Made by a program: the position numbers and the translations under genes
From: Actinomycetota bacterium
GTDB taxonomy: Bacteria > Actinomycetota > Actinomycetes > Streptosporangiales > Streptosporangiaceae
Length of the DNA: 64,000 bases
NCBI GenBank assembly: GCA_027314515.1
Contig: DAHVAR010000036.1
Location: 34,622 to 98,621 of the forward strand
Reading direction: 5' to 3'
The notes under the pieces: model-generated
The model's input: the letters and a program-made list of their open reading frames with translations, nothing else
Databases searched by the model: none
What the model was told of the DNA's origin: nothing
Part shown: positions 46,807 through 56,598 of the stretch, in pieces
How the letters are laid out: each line of letters starts with the position of its first letter
Numbering within the stretch: the first letter of the stretch is position 1

Positions 46807-47682
46807 GTGGGCGGCTTTGAACCACAGGCTCGTTGGCACAACTCGGCGTTTCTCGCCACCGGATCGTCGTCCTTCACCGATTTCCTCACGATGGCAGCGC
46901 CTGAGCTGCTGCCAAGGGTCCGGCACGCTGTCGGGCACGCGGAGGGCGGCGCCGGCCATGCGGCGGGCTTGACTGACCTGCCGCATGGCACGACGATCAT
47001 CGCCGCTGTGTGCGAGAGCGGAGCGGTGATGGTCGGCGACCGGCGCGCTACCGCCGGGAGCATGATCTCGCAGCGTGACATGGAGAAGGTCTTCGGGACC
47101 GACGAGTACAGCTGCGTCGGGATCGCCGGCGTCGCGGGCATCGCCATCGACCTGGTCCGGCTGTTCCAGGTCGAGCTCGAGCATTACGAGAAGCTGGAAG
47201 GCCGGCAGCTGTCGCTCGAGGGCAAGGCCAACCGGCTGGCCGGCCTGGTGCGCGCCAACCTGGGCGGCGCCATGCAGGGACTTGTCGCGCTGCCGCTGCT
47301 GGCCGGCTACGACGAGCAGACCGGGCACGGCAGGATCTTCAGCTTCGACGTGGCCGGCGGCAAGTACGAGGAGCAGCGGTTCGCCTCGATCGGCTCAGGC
47401 TCGGTATTCGCGCGCGGAGCGCTGAAGAAGCTGTACCGCGACGGCATGAGCATGGACGACGTTGTGCTCGCCATGATGCAGGCGCTCTACGATGCCGCTG
47501 ACGACGACTCGGCTACCGGTGGCCCGGACATGTCCCGGCGCATCTACCCGGTCGTCGCGACGGTCAGCGCGGATGGCTACCGGCGGCTGAGCGATGAAGA
47601 GTCGGCCGGGTATGCAGAAGCCGTCGTCGCCGAGCGAATGCAGGTGCCCGACGGTCCGCAGGCGCCGCTGCGCCCGGCGTGA
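46807..47682 (+). CDS. prcB: Proteasome beta subunit
   Basis: The protein has 291 residues. A ~61-residue propeptide ends in 'LPHG', and mature PrcB starts at Thr62 ('[20 protein letters not shown]'), the N-terminal nucleophile. The catalytic Lys and Asp regions ('[12 protein letters not shown]') are present. Heptameric rings form the inner chamber of the 20S core. GTG at 46807 with GGAGGGAC upstream. prcA follows 95 bp later. Confidence 0.96.
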   Translation: MGGFEPQARWHNSAFLATGSSSFTDFLTMAAPELLPRVRHAVGHAEGGAGHAAGLTDLPHGTTIIAAVCESGAVMVGDRRATAGSMISQRDMEKVFGTDEYSCVGIAGVAGIAIDLVRLFQVELEHYEKLEGRQLSLEGKANRLAGLVRANLGGAMQGLVALPLLAGYDEQTGHGRIFSFDVAGGKYEEQRFASIGSGSVFARGALKKLYRDGMSMDDVVLAMMQALYDAADDDSATGGPDMSRRIYPVVATVSADGYRRLSDEESAGYAEAVVAERMQVPDGPQAPLRPA

Positions 47683-47777
47683 CGCCCGGGCCGGTGCCCG
47701 TCGCCAGGCTGACTGTGCTCGCCATGAAGACTGGCCCTTGACCCCGCTGACCCCACTCGAGTAAGGAAGCGCCCGCC

Positions 47778-48617
47778 GTGTCGATGCCGTTCTACGTGTC
47801 ACCTGAGCAGGTGATGAAGGACAAGGCGGATTACGCGCGCAAGCGCATCGCGCAGATCCGCAGCGGCGTCGTGATCGACTGCGAGGCCGGCATCCTGTTC
47901 GTTGCCCCGAATCCGTCCCGTGCGCTGCGCAAGTTCAGCGAGATGTACGACCGGATAGCGTTCGCGGCGGTCGGCCGTTACAACGAGTTCGAGAGACTGC
48001 GCCAGGCCGGCGTGCGCTACGCGGACATGACTGGCTTCCAGTACGACCGGCAGGATGTCACCGCGCGCGGGCTGGCGAACTGGTACGGGCAGCTGCTCGG
48101 CTCGCTGTTCACCGACAGCAACAAGCCGTACGAGGTGGAGATCGTCGTGGCAGAAGTCGGCGCCAGCGCCGATGCCGATGAGATCTACCGCATCACCTTC
48201 GAGGGCTCGGTCGCTGACGAGCACGGCTTCGTCGTGATGGGCGGCCAGGCCGACAAGGTCGCGGCGGTGCTCAAGGAGCGCTACGCGCCGGGCATGTCGC
48301 TGGCCGAGGCGATGACCCTGGCTATCGCGGCACTCAGCGGGCAGGGCGATGGAGCAGCCGCCGAGCCGGTGACGAGCGGCCAGCTCGAAGTGGCGCTATT
48401 GGAGCGAAGTCGGCCGCACCGGGCGTTCCGCCGTCTTACCGGGCCCCGGCTGGAGGCGCTGCTGGCGGAATCTGCCGCCAGTCCGGCCGGAAACGGTGCC
48501 GGCGGGGACGGCGCCGGCGGGGACGGTGCCGGCGGGGGCGGTGCCGGCGGGGACGGTGCCGGCGGGGACGGTGCCGGCGGCCAGCCAGGAGACAACGGCG
48601 ACGCCTCCCGCGGCTAG
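47778..48617 (+). CDS. prcA: Proteasome alpha subunit
   Basis: The protein has 279 residues. The N-terminal gate helix 'MPFYVSPEQVMKDKADYARK' is typical of actinobacterial PrcA, followed by 'IDCEAGILFVAPNPSRALRK' and 'YDRIAFAAVGRYNEFERLRQ'. It forms the outer ring that receives ARC. The last ~40 residues are Gly/Ala/Asp repeats encoded by a 15-bp tandem repeat and are probably disordered. GTG at 47778 with AAGGAAG upstream. Confidence 0.95.
   Translation: MSMPFYVSPEQVMKDKADYARKRIAQIRSGVVIDCEAGILFVAPNPSRALRKFSEMYDRIAFAAVGRYNEFERLRQAGVRYADMTGFQYDRQDVTARGLANWYGQLLGSLFTDSNKPYEVEIVVAEVGASADADEIYRITFEGSVADEHGFVVMGGQADKVAAVLKERYAPGMSLAEAMTLAIAALSGQGDGAAAEPVTSGQLEVALLERSRPHRAFRRLTGPRLEALLAESAASPAGNGAGGDGAGGDGAGGGGAGGDGAGGDGAGGQPGDNGDASRG
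48495..48582 (+). repeat. 15-bp tandem repeat in the 3' part of prcA
   Basis: Five copies of ggtgccggcggggac with minor changes, plus a partial, all in frame. They encode the G-A-G-G-D/G tail of the alpha subunit. Confidence 0.9.
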
Positions 48618-48738
48618 CCCGGCACCGTCGGCAGGCGGGCGCACCCGGATCGGGGCGTCACGGCCGGCCGTCCGATGTTGGTAGCGTCAGGATAGGGAAC
48701 GCACTATTGCGGCCTGACCAACCTGGCAGGAGGACAGC

Positions 48739-50199
48739 GTGACAGCCGATCTGGCCACGATCACCGGCATCGATGCGCCTACCGGGCTGCTGATCGGCGG
48801 GCAGTGGTCTGCCGGGCGGGCGGGGACGATGCCGGTTATCGACCCGGCAACCGAGGAGCCGGTCACCGAGGTTGCCGACGCCAGCCCGGAAGACGCGCTG
48901 GACGCGGTTGCGGCCGCGGCCGACGCGCTACCCGGCTGGGCGGCGCGTCCGCCCAGGGAGCGCGGTGAATGCCTGCGCCGTGCCTATGAGCTGATGATGG
49001 CGCGGTCCGAGCAGCTTGCGCGGCTGATGGTGGTGGAGAACGGCAAGGCGCTGCGGGATGCACGCGGCGAGATCGGCTATGCGGCCGAGTTCTTCCGCTG
49101 GTACGCCGAGGAGGCCGTCCGGATCGGCGGGTCGCTTTCGGTCGCCCCGTCCGGTGCCAACCGGATCATGGTGACTCGCCAGCCGGTCGGCGTCAGCTAC
49201 CTGATCACGCCGTGGAACTTCCCGGCCGCGATGGCAACCCGCAAGATCGGGCCGGCCCTCGCGGCTGGGTGCACGGTGCTGCTCAAGCCGGCCGCGGAGA
49301 CGCCGCTGACCGCGCTCGCGATAGCCGGGCTGCTGGCCGAAGCGGGCGTTCCCGACGGCGTGGTGAACGTGCTCCCGACCGCCAAGCCCGGGCCGATGAC
49401 GCACGCCGTGCTGGCCGACCCGCGGGTCCGCAAGCTGTCGTTCACCGGCTCCACCGAGGTGGGCCGGATGCTGCTCAAGCAGGCGGCCGATTACGTCACG
49501 AACTGCTCGATGGAGCTCGGCGGCAACGCCCCCTTCGTGGTGCTCGAGGACGCCGACATCGATGCCGCGGTCAGCGGCGCGCTGCTGGCGAAGATGCGCA
49601 ACGGCGGCGAGGCCTGCACGGCGGCCAACCGGTTCTACGTGCACGAGAAGGTGGCCAGTGAGTTCTCGGCCGGGCTCGCGAGCAGGCTCGCGGCGCTGAA
49701 GATCGGCCCCGGTCTCGACGATGGCGTTGAGCTCGGCCCGCTGGTGAACGCGGGCACCAGGGACAAGGTCGCGCGCCTGGTCGACTCCGCGACCACGGCC
49801 GGCGCCGCGGTGCTGACCGGCGGCCGCGCGCCGGATCGCGTCGGCTACTACTACCAGCCGACCGTGCTCGACAACGTGCCGCCCGGAGCCGGGGTGCTGG
49901 CTGAGGAGATCTTCGGCCCGGTCGCACCGATCGTCCGGTTCACCAGCGAAGCGGAGGCGATCGCGCTGGCCAACAGTACCGAATACGGGCTCGTCTCTTA
50001 CGTTTACTCCGGTGACCTGCGGCGGGCGCTGCGCATCGCGGATGCGCTCGAGGCGGGCATGGTGGGGATCAACCGGGGCGTGGTATCCGACCCGGCGGCG
50101 CCGTTCGGTGGCGTGAAGCAGTCCGGCCTCGGCCGCGAGGGCGCACACGACGGACTGCTCGAGTACACCGAAACCAAGTACATCGCGGTCGACTGGTAG
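48739..50199 (+). CDS. gabD: NAD(P)-dependent succinate-semialdehyde dehydrogenase
   Basis: The protein has 486 residues. The aldehyde dehydrogenase core shows 'YLITPWNFPAAMATRKIGPA', 'LSFTGSTEVGRMLL', the general base region 'ELGGNAPFVVLEDADIDAA' and catalytic C293 in 'NGGEACTAANRFY', the last typical of the succinate-semialdehyde group. It oxidises succinate semialdehyde to succinate (GABA breakdown). GTG at 48739 with GGAGG upstream. It lies 121 bp after prcA and only 9 bp before pafA, an unusual insertion in the proteasome locus. Confidence 0.88.
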   Translation: MTADLATITGIDAPTGLLIGGQWSAGRAGTMPVIDPATEEPVTEVADASPEDALDAVAAAADALPGWAARPPRERGECLRRAYELMMARSEQLARLMVVENGKALRDARGEIGYAAEFFRWYAEEAVRIGGSLSVAPSGANRIMVTRQPVGVSYLITPWNFPAAMATRKIGPALAAGCTVLLKPAAETPLTALAIAGLLAEAGVPDGVVNVLPTAKPGPMTHAVLADPRVRKLSFTGSTEVGRMLLKQAADYVTNCSMELGGNAPFVVLEDADIDAAVSGALLAKMRNGGEACTAANRFYVHEKVASEFSAGLASRLAALKIGPGLDDGVELGPLVNAGTRDKVARLVDSATTAGAAVLTGGRAPDRVGYYYQPTVLDNVPPGAGVLAEEIFGPVAPIVRFTSEAEAIALANSTEYGLVSYVYSGDLRRALRIADALEAGMVGINRGVVSDPAAPFGGVKQSGLGREGAHDGLLEYTETKYIAVDW

Positions 50200-50208
50200 G
50201 CGGACGCG

Positions 50209-51567
50209 GTGGACAGGCGAATATTCGGGCTAGAAAACGAGTACGGCGTCACCTGCACTTTCCGGGGGCAACGCCGGCTGTCACCGGACGAGGTAGCCAG
50301 GTACCTGTTCCGCCGGGTGGTCTCGTGGGGCCGCAGCAGCAACGTGTTCCTGCGCAACGGCGCCCGCCTGTATCTGGACGTCGGCAGCCACCCCGAGTAC
50401 GCCACGCCGGAGTGCGACAACCTGATCGATCTGGTCACGCACGACAAGGCGGGCGAGCGCATCCTGGAGGGCCTGCTCGTCGACGCGGACACCCGGCTGC
50501 GCGAGGAAGGCATCGCCGGCGACATCTACCTGTTCAAGAACAACACGGACTCGGCTGGCAACTCCTACGGGTGCCATGAGAATTACCTGGTCGGCCGGCA
50601 CGGCGAGTTCGGCAGGCTGGCTGACGTGCTGATCCCGTTCCTGGTGACCAGGCAGATCATCTGCGGGGCGGGGAAGGTGCTGCAGACACCGCGGGGCGCG
50701 GTGTACTGCGTCAGCCAGCGGGCTGAGCACATCTGGGAGGGCGTGTCGTCGGCGACCACCAGGTCCCGCCCCATCATCAACACCAGGGACGAGCCGCACG
50801 CCGACGCCGAGCGCTTCCGGCGGCTGCACGTGATCGTCGGCGACTCGAACATGAGCGAGACCACGATGCTGCTCAAGGTCGGGGCGACCGACCTGGTGCT
50901 GCGGATGGTCGAGGCCGGCATCGTCATGCGGGACCTGACGTTGGAGAACCCGATCAGGGCGATCAGGGACGTCAGCCACGACATGACGGGTCGGCGCCGG
51001 GTGCGGCTGGCCAACGGGCGCGAGGTCAGCGCGCTCGACATTCAGCAGGAGTACCTGGTCAAGGCACAGGACTTCATCGCCCGAAAGGGCGCTGACCCGG
51101 TGACCAGCCAGGTGCTCGAACTCTGGGAGCGAACGCTGCGCGCCGTGGAGACCGGTGACCTCGGCCTGGTGGCCAGGGAGATCGACTGGATCATCAAGCT
51201 GCAGCTGATCGAGCGCTACCGGGCTAAGCACGACCTGCCGCTCGCCTCTCCCCGGGTGGCGCAGCTCGATCTGGCCTATCACGACGTGCACCGGGGGCGG
51301 GGCCTGTATTACCTGCTGCAGAAGCGCGGCGCGGTGGACCGGGTCTGCCGTGACCTGGACATCTTCGCGGCCAAGTCGATTCCGCCGCAGACCACCCGGG
51401 CCCGGCTGCGCGGCGAGTTCATCCGCCGGGCGCAGGAGCGGCGGCGTGACTTCACCGTCGACTGGGTGCACCTGAAGCTCAATGATCAGGCGCAGCGGAC
51501 GGTGCTGTGCAAGGACCCGTTCCGCTCGGTCGACGAGCGGGTGGAGAAGCTCATCGCGGGCATGTAG
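50209..51567 (+). CDS. pafA: Pup-protein ligase PafA
   Basis: The protein has 452 residues. The glutamine-synthetase-like start '[14 protein letters not shown]' carries the Mg-ligand region, and '[20 protein letters not shown]' is the shared Dop/PafA signature; it lacks the Dop loop. It uses ATP to join the C-terminal Glu of Pup to lysines of target proteins. GTG at 50209 lies 9 bp after the dehydrogenase stop and has only a weak site of its own, so coupling to that gene is likely. Confidence 0.96.
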   Translation: MDRRIFGLENEYGVTCTFRGQRRLSPDEVARYLFRRVVSWGRSSNVFLRNGARLYLDVGSHPEYATPECDNLIDLVTHDKAGERILEGLLVDADTRLREEGIAGDIYLFKNNTDSAGNSYGCHENYLVGRHGEFGRLADVLIPFLVTRQIICGAGKVLQTPRGAVYCVSQRAEHIWEGVSSATTRSRPIINTRDEPHADAERFRRLHVIVGDSNMSETTMLLKVGATDLVLRMVEAGIVMRDLTLENPIRAIRDVSHDMTGRRRVRLANGREVSALDIQQEYLVKAQDFIARKGADPVTSQVLELWERTLRAVETGDLGLVAREIDWIIKLQLIERYRAKHDLPLASPRVAQLDLAYHDVHRGRGLYYLLQKRGAVDRVCRDLDIFAAKSIPPQTTRARLRGEFIRRAQERRRDFTVDWVHLKLNDQAQRTVLCKDPFRSVDERVEKLIAGM

Positions 51568-51716
51568 CGCCCCCGTGCGCTCGCCGCCGCCGACGGCCCC
51601 CCCACGGCGCAGTGCACGTCAAGGTTGAGCAACCGTACGCCCGGTGTGCCGAAACCGGGCACTCGGCTGGTGACGGTAGGCTGACTGAGCTTCGCAAGCC
51701 AACGACGAGGAATCCC

Positions 51717-52682
51717 ATGCGCCGCATTGCAGCAGCCCTGCTGGTCCCGCTCGCCGCCTGTCTCGCCCTGGTGGGCTGCGGCTCGTCGGGCGGCTCGTCC
51801 GCTTCGGACGCGAACGCTGCCGTCAAGGTCACCGGAAGTTTCGGCAAGCAGCCGGACGTATCGATCCCGGCTGAGAAGGCCAGCACCAACCTGGTCATCA
51901 AGACGCCGATCAAGGGCAATGGGGCGGCGCTGGGAAGCGCGAACACCGCGCTGGCGGACGTCGTCGTCTACAAGTGGAGCGGCACCAAGCACAGCCTGGC
52001 GGCCAGCACCTTCACCACCGGGCCGCAGCTGATACCGGCCCAGGCAGGCCTGCCCGGACTGGCCACTGCGCTGAAGGGCGCCCGCGTCGGCAGCCGGATC
52101 GTGGCGGTGCTGCCGCCCAAGTACGGCTACGGGACCAGCGGTAGTTCCCAGCTGCACGTCACCGGCAGCGACACCCTGGTCTGGGTGATCGACCTCATGC
52201 AGCAGTACTCCCCGACGCAGTCCGCCGCCGGGACCCAGGTCTCGACGGGAGGTGGCAGCCTGCCGTCGGTGACCGCGCAGCCCGGCCAGCAGCCGGTCGT
52301 CACGGTGCCGAAGAGCTCCGCGCCGGCGAAGCTGTCGGTCACCACGCTGGTCCGCGGCTCTGGCCCGAAGCTGGTCAACGGCGACACCGTGGTCGCCCAG
52401 TACGTCGGCGTCAACTGGCGGACCGGCAAGGTGTTCGGCACGTCCTGGCCGTCGGCGCAAGGCGCCGCAGGGCAGCTGCTGAGCTTCCAGGTGGGCGGGC
52501 AGCAGGTGATCCCGGGCCTGAGTAACGCGGTAGCGGGCATCCCGGTGGGCAGCAGGGTGATGGTGGTCATCCCGCCGTCCCTCGGCTACGGGCCGTCCGG
52601 CGGCCAGCCGACGGCCGGGATCAAGAAGAACGACACTCTCGTCTTCGTCGTCGACATCCTGGGCGGCCAGCCTGCCGCCTAA
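51717..52682 (+). CDS. FKBP-type peptidyl-prolyl isomerase lipoprotein
   Basis: The protein has 321 residues. Signal peptide with lipobox 'LALVGC' (Cys21). A first FKBP-like half (about residues 55-160) is incomplete or diverged ('AVLPPKYGYGTSGSSQL'), and the second half (from about residue 215) has 'RGSGPKLVNGDTVVAQYVGV' and 'VIPGLSNAVAGIPVGSRVMV' then 'VIPPSLGYGPSG', typical FKBP motifs. It probably helps protein folding outside the membrane. Often found downstream of pafA. Its 3' end overlaps the convergent fusion gene by 4 bp. Confidence 0.88.
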   Translation: MRRIAAALLVPLAACLALVGCGSSGGSSASDANAAVKVTGSFGKQPDVSIPAEKASTNLVIKTPIKGNGAALGSANTALADVVVYKWSGTKHSLAASTFTTGPQLIPAQAGLPGLATALKGARVGSRIVAVLPPKYGYGTSGSSQLHVTGSDTLVWVIDLMQQYSPTQSAAGTQVSTGGGSLPSVTAQPGQQPVVTVPKSSAPAKLSVTTLVRGSGPKLVNGDTVVAQYVGVNWRTGKVFGTSWPSAQGAAGQLLSFQVGGQQVIPGLSNAVAGIPVGSRVMVVIPPSLGYGPSGGQPTAGIKKNDTLVFVVDILGGQPAA

Positions 52683-54400
52683 TTCCAGCGCTCGAACGGC
52701 TCGGTGAGCTCCGCGCCGGCCAGGAAGGCGGGCAGCAGGGCCGGCAGCCGGCCGGGATAGAAGCGCTCGGAGCTGGCCAGCACATCGGCGACCTCCCACC
52801 AGCGGGCATCCACGTAGTCCTCCAGTTCGTCGGCGGTGCGGCCGCCGTCGGTGACCGCCGGCCGGTCGGCATCCAGCCGGACCGCCACGACAACCTCGTG
52901 CTGCAGTCGCCGGACGCCGCGCGCCGTCCAGGTGGCCGTGCGCCACCAGCGCGGCGGGCTCACTTGCGCCGGGCTCACCGCCAGGCCGGTTTCCTCCGCC
53001 AGTTCGCGCGCGGCGGTCTGCTGATAGGTCTCGCCCGGCTCGATGCCGCCGCCGGGCAGTTCCCACCAGTGCTGGCTGCTGCGTGATGCCAGTTCGGCGC
53101 GGAACAGCAGGATCCGGCCGCCGGCGTCCTGCAGGACGACCCGGACGCAGGAGCGCTCGAGGTCATAGCCGAGGCCCGGATCGATTGCCTGGCTCGCCGT
53201 GGAGCCCGTCCGGTCTGTCTGGCCCGCCCGGTCTGTCTGGCCGGCCCGGCTCGCCGCGGAGTCCAGCCCGCCGGCCCCGCCCGCCCCCGGCGGCCCGCTC
53301 ACCTCGTGTGGCCCGCTGGTCAGCGACGCCGCATGGCGTCCCGCGGCCGCCGCCGACAGGAAGTAGGCCAGGTCCTCGTCCAGGCCGCGGCCCATGGTGG
53401 ACAGCCTGACCGGGCAGGCGCGCAGCGCGTCTTCCAGACCGTCGACGCTGACCCGCACCAGGTTGTGCCGGCCTGCGAGGGGCTGCGCCGCGGCCAGTAG
53501 CCGGCTGCCGAAGTCACCGGGCAGGTCCGGTACCACGATGTCGGCGGGTGCCAGGGCAACCCGGCCGTAACAGGTCATACTGTGGTGGGAGATACCGCGA
53601 TGCCGCTCGCGCGGGTCGGACTCGCTGATCCGCAGCGAGCCCACTGGCCGCCCGCCCAGCACGGCGGCCGCGTTGACGGCCTCGCCAGCCGCCACGCCGG
53701 AGAAGCCCCAGCGGGTGCCGGTGCCGAGGTTCCCAGGGCCCTGGGTCACCACCGCCAGTTCGGCGCCGAGCACATGCCGGGCCGCCAGCAGGCCGCTGTG
53801 CAGGCTGACCGCTTCCAGGTCGCCGCCGAAGGCCTGGCCGACGGATACCGTCCCGGCCAGCCAGCCGGCCTCGGTGAGGGCTGCGGCCGACCGGGAGAAC
53901 CAGGCGGGCAGCGCACCGCCGTCGAGCAGCACGTAAGCGATCCGGGGCGCCGCTGCGCCGCGGGCCAGGCCGGCCCGCGCCGCTCGGTATCCCGCCAGGA
54001 TGGCTGGCAGCGCTGAGTGCAGGTCGGCGACCACCACCGGCATGCCCGCCAGGTCGTCGGCATCGCGCAGCACGTCGTGCGACGGCGAGCCCTGTTCGCC
54101 GGCGCCCGGCACGCATGCCTGCAACGGGGTGTACCTGGCCTTGATCAGATGGCCCGGCCCGGCTGGGTCGGGCGGCAACCGGTCCGGAATCGCCACTACC
54201 AGCGCATAGCCGCCGGTGCCGAGGCCCAGGTCCAGGGCGCTGGTATTGAGCAGTACCCGGTCACCTGGCTCGGGTCGGCCGGTGAGCCTCGGGTAAGCAA
54301 GGGCGCGCACGCTCTGGCCCGCCACCGTCACACTGAGTTCCTGAGCGCCTGGCCACGATCGGCCGAGCGCGGAAACTTCGCCACTACGCCACCTGATCAC
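52679..54400 (-). CDS. DUF3866-NUDIX fusion protein
   Basis: The protein has 573 residues. Residues 1-~365 match DUF3866 ('VIRWRSGEV', 'YALVVAIPDRLPPDPAG', 'FSGVAAGEAVNAAAVLGG', 'HHSMTCYGRVALAPADIV'). A Gly/Ser/Thr/Gln linker at ~365-410 holds a DRAGQT repeat. A complete NUDIX domain follows, with a canonical Nudix box starting 'GGIEPGE' near residue 447 and the R-E-x2-E-E part in 'RELAEETGL'. It presumably hydrolyses a nucleoside diphosphate-linked compound, and DUF3866 has no known activity. A TACCCT box at 54407-54412 and GTG at 54400 give a leaderless start. Divergent from pafB. Confidence 0.85.
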   Translation of the reverse strand: MIRWRSGEVSALGRSWPGAQELSVTVAGQSVRALAYPRLTGRPEPGDRVLLNTSALDLGLGTGGYALVVAIPDRLPPDPAGPGHLIKARYTPLQACVPGAGEQGSPSHDVLRDADDLAGMPVVVADLHSALPAILAGYRAARAGLARGAAAPRIAYVLLDGGALPAWFSRSAAALTEAGWLAGTVSVGQAFGGDLEAVSLHSGLLAARHVLGAELAVVTQGPGNLGTGTRWGFSGVAAGEAVNAAAVLGGRPVGSLRISESDPRERHRGISHHSMTCYGRVALAPADIVVPDLPGDFGSRLLAAAQPLAGRHNLVRVSVDGLEDALRACPVRLSTMGRGLDEDLAYFLSAAAAGRHAASLTSGPHEVSGPPGAGGAGGLDSAASRAGQTDRAGQTDRTGSTASQAIDPGLGYDLERSCVRVVLQDAGGRILLFRAELASRSSQHWWELPGGGIEPGETYQQTAARELAEETGLAVSPAQVSPPRWWRTATWTARGVRRLQHEVVVAVRLDADRPAVTDGGRTADELEDYVDARWWEVADVLASSERFYPGRLPALLPAFLAGAELTEPFERWN

Positions 54401-54406
54401 TCCGGC

Positions 54407-54412
54407 AGGGTA
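54407..54412 (-). promoter_or_regulatory. Candidate -10 box of the DUF3866-NUDIX gene (leaderless)
   Basis: TACCCT on the minus strand, 6 nt before the GTG at 54400. The 37-bp gap to pafB must serve both genes. Confidence 0.45.
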
Positions 54413-54437
54413 GCGTCGGTCGCGGGAAGGGATGGCG

Positions 54438-55391
54438 ATGTCGAGGCGGAAGACTGAGCGGCTGCTGAGCCTGGTGGTCTGCCTGCTGTCCACGCGCAGG
54501 TACCTGACCGCCGCCCAGATAAGGGAAGCAGTGCCCGGATACCCGGCATCGTTCGACGCGTTCAAGCGGATGTTCGAACGGGACAAGGACGAGCTCCGCG
54601 AGCTGGGCATCCCGCTGGAGACCGGGACCAACGGGCCCGCCGATGAGGAATACGGCTACCGGATCTCGCGGCAGGCTTACGAGTTGCCCGAGATCACGCT
54701 GGAGGCGGACGAGGCGGCGATGCTTGGCCTGGCCGCGCGGGTCTGGCGCCGGGCCGAGCTGGCCGGAGCAGCCGAAGGCGCGCTGCTGAAGTTGCGGGCG
54801 GCCGGAATCGACGCGGAAGACCTCTCGCAGCCGGGGATCGAGCCGCGGGTCCGGACGCCGGAGGCAGCGTTCGGGCCGCTCTGGGAAGCAGTCAGGGACG
54901 GGCGGCCGGTCAGTTTCGGCTACCGGGCCGCGGGCCGCACCGCCGCGCAGCAGCGCAGGCTCGAGCCGTGGGGAGTGGTCAACCGGCGCGGTCGGTGGTA
55001 CGTCGTCGGGCGCGACGCCGACCGCGACGCCGAGCGGGTGTTCCGGCTGAGCCGAATTGACGGCCAGGTGAGGTTCACCGGGCCGCCCGGCACCGTCGTC
55101 GTGCCGCCCGGCACCGACGTGCGGGCAGCCGTCCGAGACTGGGATGCCGATCCGGTCGTACCGCGGACCTGCAGGCTGCGAATCCGCGCCGATGCCGGGT
55201 ACGGCCTGCGGCGGCACGCGATCAGCATCGAGCCGGATCAGGTGCCGGGCTGGGACGTGGCCGAGCTGAACTACAGCGATATCGGCTGGTGGAGCGAGCA
55301 TGTGGCGTCCTTCGGCGCCGACGTTGTGGTGCTGGAGCCGAGTGACTTGCGCGACGCGGTGATCGGGCAGCTGAAGGGGGTGCTTGCGTGA
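54438..55391 (+). CDS. pafB: WYL domain regulator PafB
   Basis: The protein has 317 residues. An N-terminal winged helix ('ERLLSLVVCLLSTRRYLTAA') is followed by a WYL domain ('GRWYVVGRDADRDAERVFRL') and WCX-like C-terminus. With PafC it forms a transcriptional activator of DNA-damage genes, and it lies in the proteasome locus in actinobacteria. The start at 54438 has GGGAAGGG 6 nt upstream; ATG at 54432 is too close. pafC overlaps by 4 bp. Confidence 0.93.
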   Translation: MSRRKTERLLSLVVCLLSTRRYLTAAQIREAVPGYPASFDAFKRMFERDKDELRELGIPLETGTNGPADEEYGYRISRQAYELPEITLEADEAAMLGLAARVWRRAELAGAAEGALLKLRAAGIDAEDLSQPGIEPRVRTPEAAFGPLWEAVRDGRPVSFGYRAAGRTAAQQRRLEPWGVVNRRGRWYVVGRDADRDAERVFRLSRIDGQVRFTGPPGTVVVPPGTDVRAAVRDWDADPVVPRTCRLRIRADAGYGLRRHAISIEPDQVPGWDVAELNYSDIGWWSEHVASFGADVVVLEPSDLRDAVIGQLKGVLA

Positions 55392-56440
55392 CCGCGGATG
55401 CATCCGCCCGGCCGCCCGTGCGGGACAGCAGGGCGCCACACAGCAGGGCGCCGGTCCGGACCGGGGCGGCCGGCACCGCCGCCGAGCGGCTACAGCGCCT
55501 GCTCGCCCTGGTGCCGTACGTGGTCAGCCGCAACGTCGTCGGGATGGCCGAGACGGCTGCGGCGTTCGGCGTTACCGAGCGCGAACTGGTGGACGACCTG
55601 AACATGCTGTGGTGCGTCGAGCTCCGCTCGCCCGATCCGTACTGCCCCATCGACCTGTCGTATGAGGGCGGCGAGATCGTGGTCAGCGAGGCCGAGGCGA
55701 TCGGCAGGCCACTGCGGCTCGGCGTGGACGAGGCCTGCGCGCTGCTGATCGCGCTGCGGATGCTGGCCGACCTGAAGCTGCCTAGCATCAGCGACGGCGC
55801 GGCGCTGAGCCGGACTATCGCCAAGCTCGAGTCCGCGGCCGGCAGCGCGGCAGGGCCGAGCGCACAGGTGGCCGTGCAATCAGACGACTCGGTCGCCTCG
55901 GCGGCCGTCCAGTCGGCCGCCGCCCTGGTCGCCGACGCCCTGAACCGGGCCAGGCGGATCCACATCTCCTACTACGTGCCCGGCAGGGACGAGGCAACCG
56001 AGCGGGACGTGGACCCGATGCGGCTGCTGGCCGTGGAGGGCCGCAGCTACCTGGAAGGCTGGTGCCGCCGGGCGGGGGATGTCCGGCTGTTCCGGCTGGA
56101 CCGGATCCTGGCCATCGATGTGCTGGACGTCGCCGCCGAGGTGCCCGCGAGCGCCGAGCACGTGGACGTGGACCGCGGCCTGTTCCGCCCGTCACCGCGG
56201 GATATCCTGGTGGAGTTCGAGCTGTCGCCGGCCGGACGCTGGGTGGCCGAGTACTACCCGTGCGAGCAGATCGATGAGATGGCCGACGGCCGGCTGCGAA
56301 TCAGGCTGCGGACCCCGGATACTCAGTGGGTGCGCAGGCTGGCGCTGCGGCTGGGCGAGGCGGGCCGGGTGGTATCGCCATCGGAACTGGCCGAGCAGGT
56401 CATCGCCGATGCCACCGCGGCTCTCGGCCACTACACGTGA
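55388..56440 (+). CDS. pafC: WYL domain regulator PafC
   Basis: The protein has 350 residues. The winged helix is near residues 33-75, and the WYL core reads 'RRIHISYYVPGRDEATERDV' and 'RSYLEGWCRRAGDVRLFRLD'. It forms the heterodimeric activator with PafB. GTG at 55388 overlaps the pafB stop (GTGA). The first ~30 residues are Arg/Ala-rich and probably disordered. tatA follows. Confidence 0.93.
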   Translation: MTADASARPPVRDSRAPHSRAPVRTGAAGTAAERLQRLLALVPYVVSRNVVGMAETAAAFGVTERELVDDLNMLWCVELRSPDPYCPIDLSYEGGEIVVSEAEAIGRPLRLGVDEACALLIALRMLADLKLPSISDGAALSRTIAKLESAAGSAAGPSAQVAVQSDDSVASAAVQSAAALVADALNRARRIHISYYVPGRDEATERDVDPMRLLAVEGRSYLEGWCRRAGDVRLFRLDRILAIDVLDVAAEVPASAEHVDVDRGLFRPSPRDILVEFELSPAGRWVAEYYPCEQIDEMADGRLRIRLRTPDTQWVRRLALRLGEAGRVVSPSELAEQVIADATAALGHYT

Positions 56441-56598
56441 CGAGAGCCTTGACAGTGACTTAAAAGATGATATTTCCGGCTTAAGAAGCAGACACCGGGC
56501 CAAGGCCGACCAGAGAGGTCCAGCCGCGTGCGCGGATCCCGCGTGTAGACTCCCACGTAGCTAGTTACCCCTGGCTCAGCTGAATGGGGAAGGCTTTA

